The notes under the pieces are model-generated. The model had not been told where the DNA came from and did no database searches. It saw nothing but the letters and a program-made list of their open reading frames with translations. 64,000 bases of DNA from an uncultured Prevotellaceae bacterium. GTDB lineage: Bacteria; Bacteroidota; Bacteroidia; Bacteroidales; Muribaculaceae. Where the stretch lies: contig CAMJJG010000006.1 of the NCBI GenBank assembly GCA_946406035.1, forward strand, positions 1 to 64,000. The letters are read 5' to 3'. Made by a program: the position numbers and the translations under genes. This document shows positions 7,742 through 15,291 of the stretch, piece by piece. Position 1 is the stretch's first letter; every line of letters begins with the position of its first letter.

Positions 7742-10221
7742 TAATGAAAACAATTAAGCTAATGACAATCACAGCCCTTGCCGTGACCGCCATGTCGATG
7801 AGCGCCCAATCGCCCATCGCCGTGGACTGGCACATGGGGCAGAACAACAGCGCGGCAGGCAATTACAGTTCGCGCTTTGTTATTAAAAATGTATCAAAAC
7901 AGCAGTTGGGCAGCGACTGGGAGTTTTTCTTCAACCAGTTCTCCCGCTCGGTGACGTTGCCCGCTGGCTCCCCTGTCGATATTGATGAGGTCTCGACGAC
8001 CTATTACCGCGTTAAGCCCAACGGCAATTACAAACCTCTTGCCGCAGGCGACTCGCTGGTACTGGACATGCTGATGAGCGGTGCCGTCATCAACAAGTGT
8101 TACATGCCCGCCGGTGGCCACGTGGTGCTCGGGGGTGACATGACCCATCCCCAGGTTGTCAACATCAACCGCATGCCGCTCGACAAGCCAGGGCAGTGGC
8201 GTGACCACAAGGCTTATCCCGACGGCAACTACATGTATGGCTATAACGAGATGATCAACGGCTTTGGCGACGGCTACACGGGTAACGACTATGACATCTT
8301 CCCGACCCCCAAGCAGGTGGATATCGAGGACGGCTTTACCCAGGTGGGTAGTCTCGTGACCATCAAGACGGGCAAGTTGTTCCAGTGGGGTGGCTATCGC
8401 CGTGCCAAGAATCTGCTCACCAGTGAGTTGCAGAAGCGCGGCATCTATGCCAGCAGTGGCCAGAATACGGTGATTCAGCTCTTGCTTGACAAGAAACTGA
8501 GCGATAACCGCGAGTATTACAGCCTGCGCGTCCATGATGGCAAGATCACTATCCTGGGTGTGACCCAAGCCGCGTTGATGAATGGCGTGAAGACGCTGAT
8601 TGCCGCACTGGACCACAGCAAGGGTCACCGCTTGCAGAATTGCTTCGTCATCGACTGGCCCGACTTTGGCTACCGTGGCGTGATGCTCGACATCGCGCGC
8701 AACTTTGTCATCAGGCCTGCCGACTACAAGCGCACCATCGATCTGCTGGCCTACTACAAGATGAATGTCATCCAGTTCCACTTCACCGACGATGAGGCAT
8801 GGCGACTGGAGATTCCCGGTTTCCCCGAGCTGACCCAGGTAGCCTCGCGCCGCGGTGCCACGCTCGACGAGAAAGGGTACCTGGCCCAGATTTTTGACGG
8901 CAATGGCAATCCCGATGACCTCTCGCAGAGCGCCAATGGCTACTTTACCCGCAGCGAGTTCATCGAGATGCTGCGCTACGCCTGGTCTCGCGGTATCCGC
9001 GTGATTCCCGAGATTGAGACGCCTGGCCATGCCCGTGCCGCCATCATGGCGATGAAAAGCCGTGCAGCAAACAATCCCACGGCCGAACAATTCCGCCTGT
9101 GGGATGAGAAAAACGAGAGTGTCTATACCTCGGCCCAGAGCTATCATGACAATGTGCTCAACGTTGCAAGCGACGACGTTTACCGCTTTGTCGATCGCGT
9201 GGTGGCCGAGTTAGAGAAGATGTACAAGGAGGCTGGACTGAAACTCGAGATCGTCCACTTGGGTGGCGACGAGGTGGCCCGTGGCGCATGGGACAAGAGC
9301 CCCGACGTGCAGGCGCTCATGCAGCGCGAGGGCCTCAAGACCCAGCACGACGTGCATGCCTATTACCTCAAGCGCATCAGCGCCCTGCTAGAGGTCCGCA
9401 AGATACGCATCGAGGGTTGGCAGGAGATAGGCCTCGACAACACACCAGAATATGATGCCCTGATGACCCCGCGCGTGGCCGGCGTGAACGCCTGGAGCAC
9501 CGTGGGCTCGCGTGCCGACGTCCCCTACCGACTGGCCAATGCTGGATACCCCGTGATTCTGTCGAATGTGACCAATTTCTACATGGACATGGGCTACAGC
9601 TGGCACCAAAACGAGCAAGGACTGCACTGGGGCGGAAAAGTCGATGAGTTTGACTCGTGGAGTGCGCTGCCGGCCAACATCTATGCCAGCGCTCGCACAG
9701 CTGTTGACGGCACTCCCATCAACATCACTACTGCCGGCGATGGTAAGGCGCAACTCGAGAAACCTGAGAACATCATCGGCGTGCAGGCACAGTTGTGGGG
9801 TGAGACCCTGCGCAGCTATGATGAGGTGCAGTACCTGCTGTTGCCCAAGATGATGGGCGTGAGCGAGAGAGCATGGACCGCCGTCCCCGAGTGGAGTAAG
9901 GACCTGACCGACATCAAGGCCTATAATGAGGCCCGTCACCAGTATAACCTCAAGATTGGCACACGCGAGTTGCCGTTGCTGCGAGGCATGGGCTACAACT
10001 TCCGTGTGGGTCCCCCGGGCATCAAGCTGGCCGATGGCAAGTTGCTCATCAACACCCAGTATCCCGATGAGCTGGTGACTTATACCCTCGATGGCAGTGA
10101 GCCCACTATCGATTCACCCCGCTGGACGGCACCGGTTCCCGTCAAGGACCAGCCCCAGGTGATCAAGGCCAAGGCCTTCTATCTGGGTCACGAGAGCGTG
10201 ACGACCTACCTGTTCAAGTAA
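7738..10221 (+). CDS. Exported GH20 beta-N-acetylhexosaminidase
   Basis: Removes terminal beta-GlcNAc or GalNAc from glycans. The 827 residues carry a signal peptide (to about SMSAQ), then an N-terminal chitobiase-type carbohydrate-binding domain (about 25-170). A GH20b domain follows (about 185-305), then the catalytic barrel (about 308-700) with HLGGDEV near 504-510 holding the Asp-Glu pair for substrate-assisted catalysis. A C-terminal Fn3-like domain has the TLDGSEPTIDSP motif. The start may instead be the ATG at 7744 (MKTIKLM), which gives a neater signal peptide. NagA later in the window could use the released GlcNAc after phosphorylation. Confidence 0.95.
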   Translation: MIMKTIKLMTITALAVTAMSMSAQSPIAVDWHMGQNNSAAGNYSSRFVIKNVSKQQLGSDWEFFFNQFSRSVTLPAGSPVDIDEVSTTYYRVKPNGNYKPLAAGDSLVLDMLMSGAVINKCYMPAGGHVVLGGDMTHPQVVNINRMPLDKPGQWRDHKAYPDGNYMYGYNEMINGFGDGYTGNDYDIFPTPKQVDIEDGFTQVGSLVTIKTGKLFQWGGYRRAKNLLTSELQKRGIYASSGQNTVIQLLLDKKLSDNREYYSLRVHDGKITILGVTQAALMNGVKTLIAALDHSKGHRLQNCFVIDWPDFGYRGVMLDIARNFVIRPADYKRTIDLLAYYKMNVIQFHFTDDEAWRLEIPGFPELTQVASRRGATLDEKGYLAQIFDGNGNPDDLSQSANGYFTRSEFIEMLRYAWSRGIRVIPEIETPGHARAAIMAMKSRAANNPTAEQFRLWDEKNESVYTSAQSYHDNVLNVASDDVYRFVDRVVAELEKMYKEAGLKLEIVHLGGDEVARGAWDKSPDVQALMQREGLKTQHDVHAYYLKRISALLEVRKIRIEGWQEIGLDNTPEYDALMTPRVAGVNAWSTVGSRADVPYRLANAGYPVILSNVTNFYMDMGYSWHQNEQGLHWGGKVDEFDSWSALPANIYASARTAVDGTPINITTAGDGKAQLEKPENIIGVQAQLWGETLRSYDEVQYLLLPKMMGVSERAWTAVPEWSKDLTDIKAYNEARHQYNLKIGTRELPLLRGMGYNFRVGPPGIKLADGKLLINTQYPDELVTYTLDGSEPTIDSPRWTAPVPVKDQPQVIKAKAFYLGHESVTTYLFK

Positions 10222-10249
10222 AAAAAACTGCTTTTGAGCCCTTGGATTG

Positions 10250-10283
10250 CTCGGAGTTCTCGGATTTTTACGAGGGCTCCGAG
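10250..10283 (+). terminator. Hairpin after the GH20 gene
   Basis: CTCGGAGTTCTCG pairs along its whole length (two G-T wobbles) with CGAGGGCTCCGAG around an eight-base loop. The T content downstream is weak. Confidence 0.6.
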
Positions 10284-10397
10284 TGTTATTATATGTGTAT
10301 GTGTGAAATTTCAAGGAAATGATTGATGAAAAGTGAAAAACATAAATTTCTCGTGATAAAATGTGACGATTTGTTTTATAATTGAAAAAATAATGTG

Positions 10398-10405
10398 TAA
10401 ATTTG
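10398..10405 (+). promoter_or_regulatory. Possible -7 box for the broken secreted-protein gene
   Basis: TAAATTTG, about 70 bases before the ATG at 10474. A TTTG lies at 10370-10373, but the spacing of 24 is long. Confidence 0.35.
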
Positions 10406-10473
10406 TAGTTCCAAGCATAACCAAACCAACTTTTTGAAAAAATTATCGCTTAATCATAAAAACCTAACGAGAA

Positions 10474-10691
10474 ATGAGAAAATAGTTACTATTGCTATTC
10501 TGCCTATGCCTCTTGTCGCTGCCGGGCCTGGCCCGTGTAGTGACGGTTTCCGTGCCGCCACGACCGAGAAGACCTATACCACAGGCCTCTATTACTTCAA
10601 TCCCGATGACGGCAAGGTGTATAACTTCAACGGCAACCAGGACAAGATCCTGGGTGTGTGCATCAACCCGCGATTGACCCATCTGTTCTAG
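10474..10691 (+). pseudogene. Broken small secreted-protein gene (stop plus frameshift)
   Basis: From the ATG at 10474 the frame reads MRK, a TAG at 10483, then LLLLFCLCLLSLPGLA, a clear signal peptide. After that the same frame turns into arginine/serine/proline-rich noise. A neighbouring frame instead becomes protein-like: TTGLYYFNPDDGKVYNFNG, ending at 10691. One nonsense codon and one frameshift therefore separate a signal peptide from its mature part. The ORF track shows these as two overlapping ORFs (from 10434 and 10492). Programmed recoding is conceivable but unsupported. The mature part matches no family I recognise. Confidence 0.55.
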
Positions 10692-10692
10692 T

Positions 10693-10760
10693 GTCGACAG
10701 GGACTTGAAGCTATGAACGAGAGCATCTCTGTCGACGGTCGCCGCCAGAAATGCTCTCGT
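10693..10760 (+). other. Two interleaved perfect stems (pseudoknot topology)
   Basis: Stem A pairs GTCGACAG (10693-10700) with CTGTCGAC (10729-10736). Stem B pairs ACGAGAGCAT (10717-10726) with ATGCTCTCGT (10751-10760). The left arm of B lies inside the loop of A and its right arm outside, so the stems either form an H-type pseudoknot or exclude each other. The element lies just upstream of the cotH promoter. Confidence 0.5.
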
Positions 10761-10788
10761 CGATAAGGGTGGTGTTCCAAGTTTTTTA

Positions 10789-10796
10789 TACCTTTG
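10789..10796 (+). promoter_or_regulatory. -7 box immediately before cotH
   Basis: TACCTTTG ends only ten bases before the ATG at 10806, so the predicted transcript would be almost leaderless. No good -33 element is seen. Confidence 0.5.
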
Positions 10797-10805
10797 TGGT
10801 CTTGA

Positions 10806-12221
10806 ATGAACCGTTTATTGCCCATAGTGACCTTGTTGCTGCTGGTGCTGGTGGCCATGGCCTGCCGTCGCGAGACCGTGAATTATCCTCCTCAAGCGCG
10901 AGTGACGCTCACCTCGACCAACCTGCCCATTGTGTGGATTGAGGTAAAGGGGCGCGTCATCAGCCGTGAAGAACGCATCGAGGCGCGCATCAAGGTCATT
11001 GATAATGGCAAGGGGCGCTTGAACTATGCCGACACCGTGCGCCACCCGGGGCAGCGTGTCGATTACGAGGGTTATGTGGCCCTGCGTTATCGCGGCAACT
11101 CGTCGCTGAACGTGAGCCCCAAGAAGCCTTACTCCTTCCGCACGCTTGATGGTCCCATGAAGTGGGCGACAAAGAAAAAGGCCAAGATTCTGGGCATGGG
11201 CAAGGACGACAACTGGGCCCTGCTGGCACCCTACAGCGACAAGAGCATGATCAGGGACCTGCTGGCATTTGAGATTTCCCGCCCGTGGATGGAATATGTG
11301 CCTCAAGGCCGTTTTTGTGAGGTTTTCCTTGATGGCACCTACTATGGGGTGTATATCCTGTGCGAGGTGGTATCCAAGGGGAAGCACCGCTTGAATCTGG
11401 CCAAACCTGGCAAGTCGGGCGACGCCTTAACGGGCGATTACCTGATTGAGGTGGACTATGATGATGACGTGCACTACCGGAGCAAGCATCACCCCCTGGA
11501 TGGTAATGGCAACGAGTTGATCGACAGGTTTATCCACATCCAGTTCAAGTCGCCCGATCATGACGAGATGAAGGAGCAGCACATTCATTACATCACCCAG
11601 CACATCGATCAGATGGAGGCTGCACTCGCCGCTCCCTGGTATCAAGATCCCGTCAAGGGCTACAGGAAGTATATCGATGTGATGTCGTTTATCGATTACC
11701 AGATTGCCCAGGAACTGGCTCATAACATCGACGCCTATCGCAAGAGCTGCAAACTCTACAAGCGCCGTGACAGCGTCGATGGGCGTTTCAAGGCAGTGGT
11801 GTGGGACATGAATCTGGCTTATGGCAACTGCAAGTTGAACGGCTCCTGGCGGACCGACACCTGGGCCTACCAGAACAACGACTCGCTCTATAGCAGTGGC
11901 GAGGACTATCTGGTGCCCTTCTGGTGGCCTCGACTCAACAGCGACGAGGCCTACACGGCGATGCTGCGCGACCGATGGGCGCAATACCGCCGTTACAACC
12001 TGGAGGAGGGGCGGCTCATGGCGGTGATCGACTCGATGGCGACGGTGTTGACCAGCCATGGCGCGATAGACCGTGACAGCCAGGCATGGCCCCACTGGGG
12101 AGTGTACGTCTGGTGCAACTACTATGTCTCTAAGGATTTTGCCGACGAGATCGCCTACCTCAAGCGTTGGCTCAGGGAGCGTATCGCCTGGATGGATGAA
12201 CAGTTGAAATTGGATAATTAA
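10806..12221 (+). CDS. CotH-family (kinase-like) lipoprotein
   Basis: Surface or periplasmic lipoprotein with lipobox VAMAC (Cys about 20) and a CotH domain. CotH proteins have a protein-kinase-like fold and in Bacillus phosphorylate spore-coat proteins; the role in Bacteroidetes is not settled. Family hallmarks are the RYRGNSS motif (about 97-103), KKPYSFR, GMGKDDNWALLAPYSDKSMIRD (about 136-157) and the late VVWDMNLAYGN (about 336-346), where the Asp would bind metal. The length of 471 is usual. It lies between a broken gene and a dockerin-like mini-protein gene; many Bacteroidetes CotH proteins occur with extracellular modules, so a link is possible. Confidence 0.85.
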   Translation: MNRLLPIVTLLLLVLVAMACRRETVNYPPQARVTLTSTNLPIVWIEVKGRVISREERIEARIKVIDNGKGRLNYADTVRHPGQRVDYEGYVALRYRGNSSLNVSPKKPYSFRTLDGPMKWATKKKAKILGMGKDDNWALLAPYSDKSMIRDLLAFEISRPWMEYVPQGRFCEVFLDGTYYGVYILCEVVSKGKHRLNLAKPGKSGDALTGDYLIEVDYDDDVHYRSKHHPLDGNGNELIDRFIHIQFKSPDHDEMKEQHIHYITQHIDQMEAALAAPWYQDPVKGYRKYIDVMSFIDYQIAQELAHNIDAYRKSCKLYKRRDSVDGRFKAVVWDMNLAYGNCKLNGSWRTDTWAYQNNDSLYSSGEDYLVPFWWPRLNSDEAYTAMLRDRWAQYRRYNLEEGRLMAVIDSMATVLTSHGAIDRDSQAWPHWGVYVWCNYYVSKDFADEIAYLKRWLRERIAWMDEQLKLDN

Positions 12222-12257
12222 TAATAATTTGCGGTTTTTTGTGCAAAAAAACCTTTG

Positions 12258-12284
12258 CTCTCACTTTGAGAGTCGTGTTTTTTT
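12258..12284 (+). terminator. Terminator of the CotH gene
   Basis: CTCTCA and TGAGAG form a six-bp stem with a three-base loop, followed within four bases by seven T. Confidence 0.6.
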
Positions 12285-12353
12285 GTTACTTTGCTATTTT
12301 CAAGAATAGTGCATCTAATCAATTTTAATGAATAAACTGATAACCAACTTGTT

Positions 12354-12476
12354 ATGAAAAAAATTTTACTCTTCTTGTTTTTGACGGCATCATTTGTTAC
12401 TGGTGCCCGTGCCGCAACCGACGGCGAGGTAAACATCGCCGACGTTAACACCGTCATCTCCATCATCCTTAGTTAA
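12354..12476 (+). CDS. 40-residue exported mini-protein with a dockerin-like half repeat
   Basis: Not in the ORF track because it is short. The ATG is followed by MKKILLFLFLTASFVTGARA, a complete signal peptide. The mature part is ATDGEVNIADVNTVISIILS and then a stop. DGEVNIADVNTVISIIL is the calcium-loop-plus-helix half of a type I dockerin-like repeat (DVNGDGxVNIADVNxVIxxIL), which in Bacteroidales usually ends large secreted proteins. Here the signal peptide joins it directly. It could be the deletion scar of a larger gene or a genuine secreted tag or peptide. A candidate promoter (TTACTTTG at 12286-12293) precedes it and a hairpin follows it. Confidence 0.6.
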   Translation: MKKILLFLFLTASFVTGARAATDGEVNIADVNTVISIILS

Positions 12477-12510
12477 AGGCCCACCATCCAATATAGCGCG
12501 GACAGTATCA

Positions 12511-12547
12511 AGCAAGCCGCCAGATATGCGACATCTGGCGGCTTGCT
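12511..12547. terminator. 15-bp hairpin at a convergent junction
   Basis: AGCAAGCCGCCAGAT pairs perfectly with ATCTGGCGGCTTGCT around a seven-base loop, between the mini-protein and the DUF4332 gene. There is no T tract on either side. Confidence 0.65.
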
Positions 12548-12573
12548 CATAGTGGTGTGTGGGGAAAGTTGAA

Positions 12574-12981
12574 TCAATAGGTCATGCGGGGAGGAAGTTC
12601 CTTGGCCTGATCGATCATGCGTTGAATTTCGGCCTCGGCAGGCACACGGCCACACAGGTGTTTCTCGTCGTTGACCTCGACCAGCTTGGCGGCAAGGTTG
12701 GCGGCAACGCGATGGCGCAGCTCCTTGACCGTGTCGACACCAGCAGCCTCGAGCAACTCGGCGAACTGCGGGCCGATGCCGTTGATGCGGAACAGGTCGG
12801 CGTGATTGGTCCACGTGAGAATCAGCTTCTCGCTAATTCCCGTCTTCTGGGCAAGGGCTTTGCGTCCTGCGGGAGTGTCACAGGCATCAAGCAGTTGCTC
12901 AACGGTCTCAATGCCCTCGGCAATCAATTTGGGCGCATAGGCCTTACCAATGCCCTCGATGTCAATAATCTTGTAGTTCAT
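12574..12981 (-). CDS. DUF4332 (helix-hairpin-helix) protein
   Basis: A 135-residue cytosolic protein made of two helix-hairpin-helix-like segments: IEGIGKAYAPKLIAEGIETV (near the N-terminus) and INGIGPQFAELLEAAGVDTV (about 66-85). This is the pattern of DUF4332, related to the HhH of DNA polymerases and ribosomal S13-type folds, so nucleic-acid binding is likely but unproven. It follows the aquaporin gene by 45 bases on the same strand and is probably co-transcribed. I know no reason linking the two functions. Confidence 0.8.
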   Translation of the reverse strand: MNYKIIDIEGIGKAYAPKLIAEGIETVEQLLDACDTPAGRKALAQKTGISEKLILTWTNHADLFRINGIGPQFAELLEAAGVDTVKELRHRVAANLAAKLVEVNDEKHLCGRVPAEAEIQRMIDQAKELPPRMTY

Positions 12982-13026
12982 AACTGATTTTTACTTGATT
13001 AAATGGTTATTATGAAAACGGGAGTT

Positions 13027-13719
13027 TTACTCCTCAACTTTCTTGTCGCAGTTGCAGTCGATGATCTTCCAGATGCATGCTGCCAGAGCGCCGCCAACAA
13101 ACGGGCCGACGATAAAGATCCACAGGTTGGCCAGTGCGGTGCCGCCCTGGAAGATGGCGGGAGCGATCGAGCGGGCGGGATTGACCGATGTGCCCGTGTA
13201 GCGGATGCAGACGAGGTGAACAAGTACCAGCGACAGACCGATGGCCAGTCCAGCAAAGTTGTTGGTGGCGCCATTGGTCTTGGCAGTTGCGCCCAGTACA
13301 ACGAGGACAAAGACGCAGGTAAAGATGATCTCGGCCAGCAGTCCGCCCATTACCGAGACGCCCTCTTGCAGGTCGTTGGCACCAGTGCCGTCCATCCCCA
13401 TCACGTTAGAGGTGAGCAGGTAAAGCAAAGCCGAGCCGATGAAGGCGCCGATCACCTGGAAAATCATGTACATGCCGCAATCCTTAGCGCTCATGCGACC
13501 GCTCAGGAAGCAGCCCAGAGTGATGGCGGGGTTGATGTGGCAGCCGCTGATGCCGCCGATGGTGTAGGCCATAGCCACTACAGCCAGTCCAAAAGCCAAT
13601 GCTGTGCCGACAACCGCGGGGATGTTGGTGATGGGGTTGCACCCAAGACTCACTGCGACGCCACAGCCCATGAGTACCAAGACCATCGTGCCGACCATTT
13701 CTGCTAAATACTTTTTCAT
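13027..13719 (-). CDS. aqpZ: Aquaporin / MIP-family channel
   Basis: Inner-membrane channel of 230 residues with six hydrophobic helices and both half-helix NPA motifs: GCHINPAITLG (about 59-69) and GTSVNPARSIAP (about 176-187). The residue two before the second NPA and the short loops favour the water-selective AqpZ group over glycerol facilitators (inference). The C-terminus is lysine/cysteine-rich (DCNCDKKVEE). It is transcribed divergently from the ugd-like gene, with its own -33/-7 promoter. Confidence 0.92.
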   Translation of the reverse strand: MKKYLAEMVGTMVLVLMGCGVAVSLGCNPITNIPAVVGTALAFGLAVVAMAYTIGGISGCHINPAITLGCFLSGRMSAKDCGMYMIFQVIGAFIGSALLYLLTSNVMGMDGTGANDLQEGVSVMGGLLAEIIFTCVFVLVVLGATAKTNGATNNFAGLAIGLSLVLVHLVCIRYTGTSVNPARSIAPAIFQGGTALANLWIFIVGPFVGGALAACIWKIIDCNCDKKVEE

Positions 13720-13796
13720 AATGTAAAGAATTGATTTTTATTAGTTAAACAAGTTGATTGATTGGCGATAGAATAGATAATTGCCGATTGCAATGG

Positions 13797-13827
13797 CAAA
13801 CTTAGCAATTTTTAATGAAAAACGCAA
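13797..13827 (-). promoter_or_regulatory. Promoter of the aquaporin gene
   Basis: Minus-strand TAAGTTTG (13797-13804) with TTG about 20 bases upstream (13825-13827). It is back to back with the ugd-side promoter. Confidence 0.65.
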
Positions 13828-13848
13828 GAAATTTTTAATAAATCTTCG

Positions 13849-13856
13849 TATATTTG
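13849..13856 (+). promoter_or_regulatory. -7 box for the Ugd-like gene
   Basis: TATATTTG, 48 bases before the ATG. The -33 element is weak. Confidence 0.55.
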
Positions 13857-13904
13857 CAAATTAAATACATCAGAAGAACCTGAAATGTCTTAAAATCAGT
13901 TGCA

Positions 13905-15221
13905 ATGAATATATCGATAGTAGGAACAGGATATGTGGGTCTGGTGAGCGGCACGTGCTTTGCCGACCTGGGTGTTAACGTGACATGCGTTGACCGTGAT
14001 AGCCAGAAGATCAACCGCCTGGTCTATGGTGCCATCCCCATCTATGAGCCTGGACTTGATAACATGATCAACCGCAACGTCAGCGACAAGCGGTTGACCT
14101 TCTCGAGCGATTACAGACAGGGATTTGTGGATCGGGATTTTGTCTTCTGTGCCATCGACACCACTGCTGACGAGGATGGCTTGACCGACCTGGGGCCGAT
14201 CCTGGATATCGCCAAGGATTTTGCCGACAACATCACCCGATACAGCGTGTTTGTCATCAAGTCGACTGTTCCCGTGGGCACGACTCAGCATGTGGCCAAA
14301 ATCATCGGCGAAGCCCTTGAGGCAAGGGGCGCCGGTGATATCAAGTTTGATGTGGCCTGCAATCCCGACTTCTTGACCGAGGGCAATGGCATCAAGGACT
14401 TCATGAAGCCCGACCGCATTGTCATCGGCACCGAGACGACCACAGCCCGGCAGGCCATGGAGCGACTGTATCGCACGATCCTGATGCACAATAACCGGAC
14501 GGTGATCTATACCGACACGCGTACTGCCGAGATGATCAAATATGCCGCCACGTCGATGCTGGCGACCCGTGTGAGCTTCATGAACGAGATTGCCAACTTG
14601 TGCGAGATTGTCGGGGCCGACGTGAACGTTGTTAGGCACGGTGTGGGCACTGATAGCCGCATCGGGCCCAAATACATCTTCCCTGGCTGTGGCTATGGCG
14701 GCACGCTCTTCCCCCAGGACATCAATGATTTGATCAAGATAGGCAGCGAGCACAACCATGACATGGAGATACTCAAAGCGGTGGAGAATGTAAACAACCG
14801 CCAGAAACGCATCCTGTTCAAGAAACTTAACAACCACTTCAAGGGAGACCTTGAGGGCAAGACGGTTGCCCTGTGGGGCTTGAGTTTCAAGCCCGAGACC
14901 GATGACATGACCGCCGCACCATCCATCGACACCATCAACCTGCTGATGGAGGCCGGCTGCCATGTGCGGGTGTATGACCCGGTAGCCATGAATGCCACCA
15001 AGCGCCGCTGGAGCACAGTGTATTGCGGCTTGGACATGTATGACGCCGTGAAGGGTGCCGATGCCGTGCTGCTGCTCACCGAGTGGCGCCAGTTCCGCAT
15101 CCCGGCATGGCAGGTTGTCAAGAACTTGATGAACTCACCTGTCGTGATCGATGGTCGCAACGTGTATGACGGCGATGAGCTTGAGGAGATGGGCTTCTCT
15201 TACTACTGCATCGGCCGATAA
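13905..15221 (+). CDS. UDP-glucose 6-dehydrogenase-like protein with an altered active site
   Basis: The fold is that of nucleotide-sugar dehydrogenases. It has an N-terminal Rossmann motif GTGYVGL, KSTVPVGTT (about 115-123), a central helix with EMIKYAATSMLATRVSFMNE (about 206-225) and a C-terminal UDP-binding domain with LWGLSFKPETDDM. UDP-glucose dehydrogenases oxidise twice through a thioester on a cysteine in GYGGSCFPKD. Here the stretch is GYGGTLFPQD (264-272): the cysteine is Leu268 and the lysine is Gln271. The usual KYAAN asparagine is Thr, and NPEF is NPDF. The fold and substrate domains look intact, so full UGDH activity is doubtful. No capsule genes are nearby. The length (438) is normal. 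Confidence 0.85.
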   Translation: MNISIVGTGYVGLVSGTCFADLGVNVTCVDRDSQKINRLVYGAIPIYEPGLDNMINRNVSDKRLTFSSDYRQGFVDRDFVFCAIDTTADEDGLTDLGPILDIAKDFADNITRYSVFVIKSTVPVGTTQHVAKIIGEALEARGAGDIKFDVACNPDFLTEGNGIKDFMKPDRIVIGTETTTARQAMERLYRTILMHNNRTVIYTDTRTAEMIKYAATSMLATRVSFMNEIANLCEIVGADVNVVRHGVGTDSRIGPKYIFPGCGYGGTLFPQDINDLIKIGSEHNHDMEILKAVENVNNRQKRILFKKLNNHFKGDLEGKTVALWGLSFKPETDDMTAAPSIDTINLLMEAGCHVRVYDPVAMNATKRRWSTVYCGLDMYDAVKGADAVLLLTEWRQFRIPAWQVVKNLMNSPVVIDGRNVYDGDELEEMGFSYYCIGR

Positions 15222-15251
15222 ACACTACTAACAAAGATATAATACCCCCCA

Positions 15252-15285
15252 AAAAAAAGCCGCCTCCTTTGCGAGGCGGTTTTTT
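15252..15285. terminator. Bidirectional terminator between ugd-like and porE-like genes
   Basis: AAAAGCCGCCTC pairs with GAGGCGGTTTTTT, giving about 12 bp with one G-T, and A/T tracts suit both strands. Confidence 0.85.
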
Positions 15286-15291
15286 AAGTTT

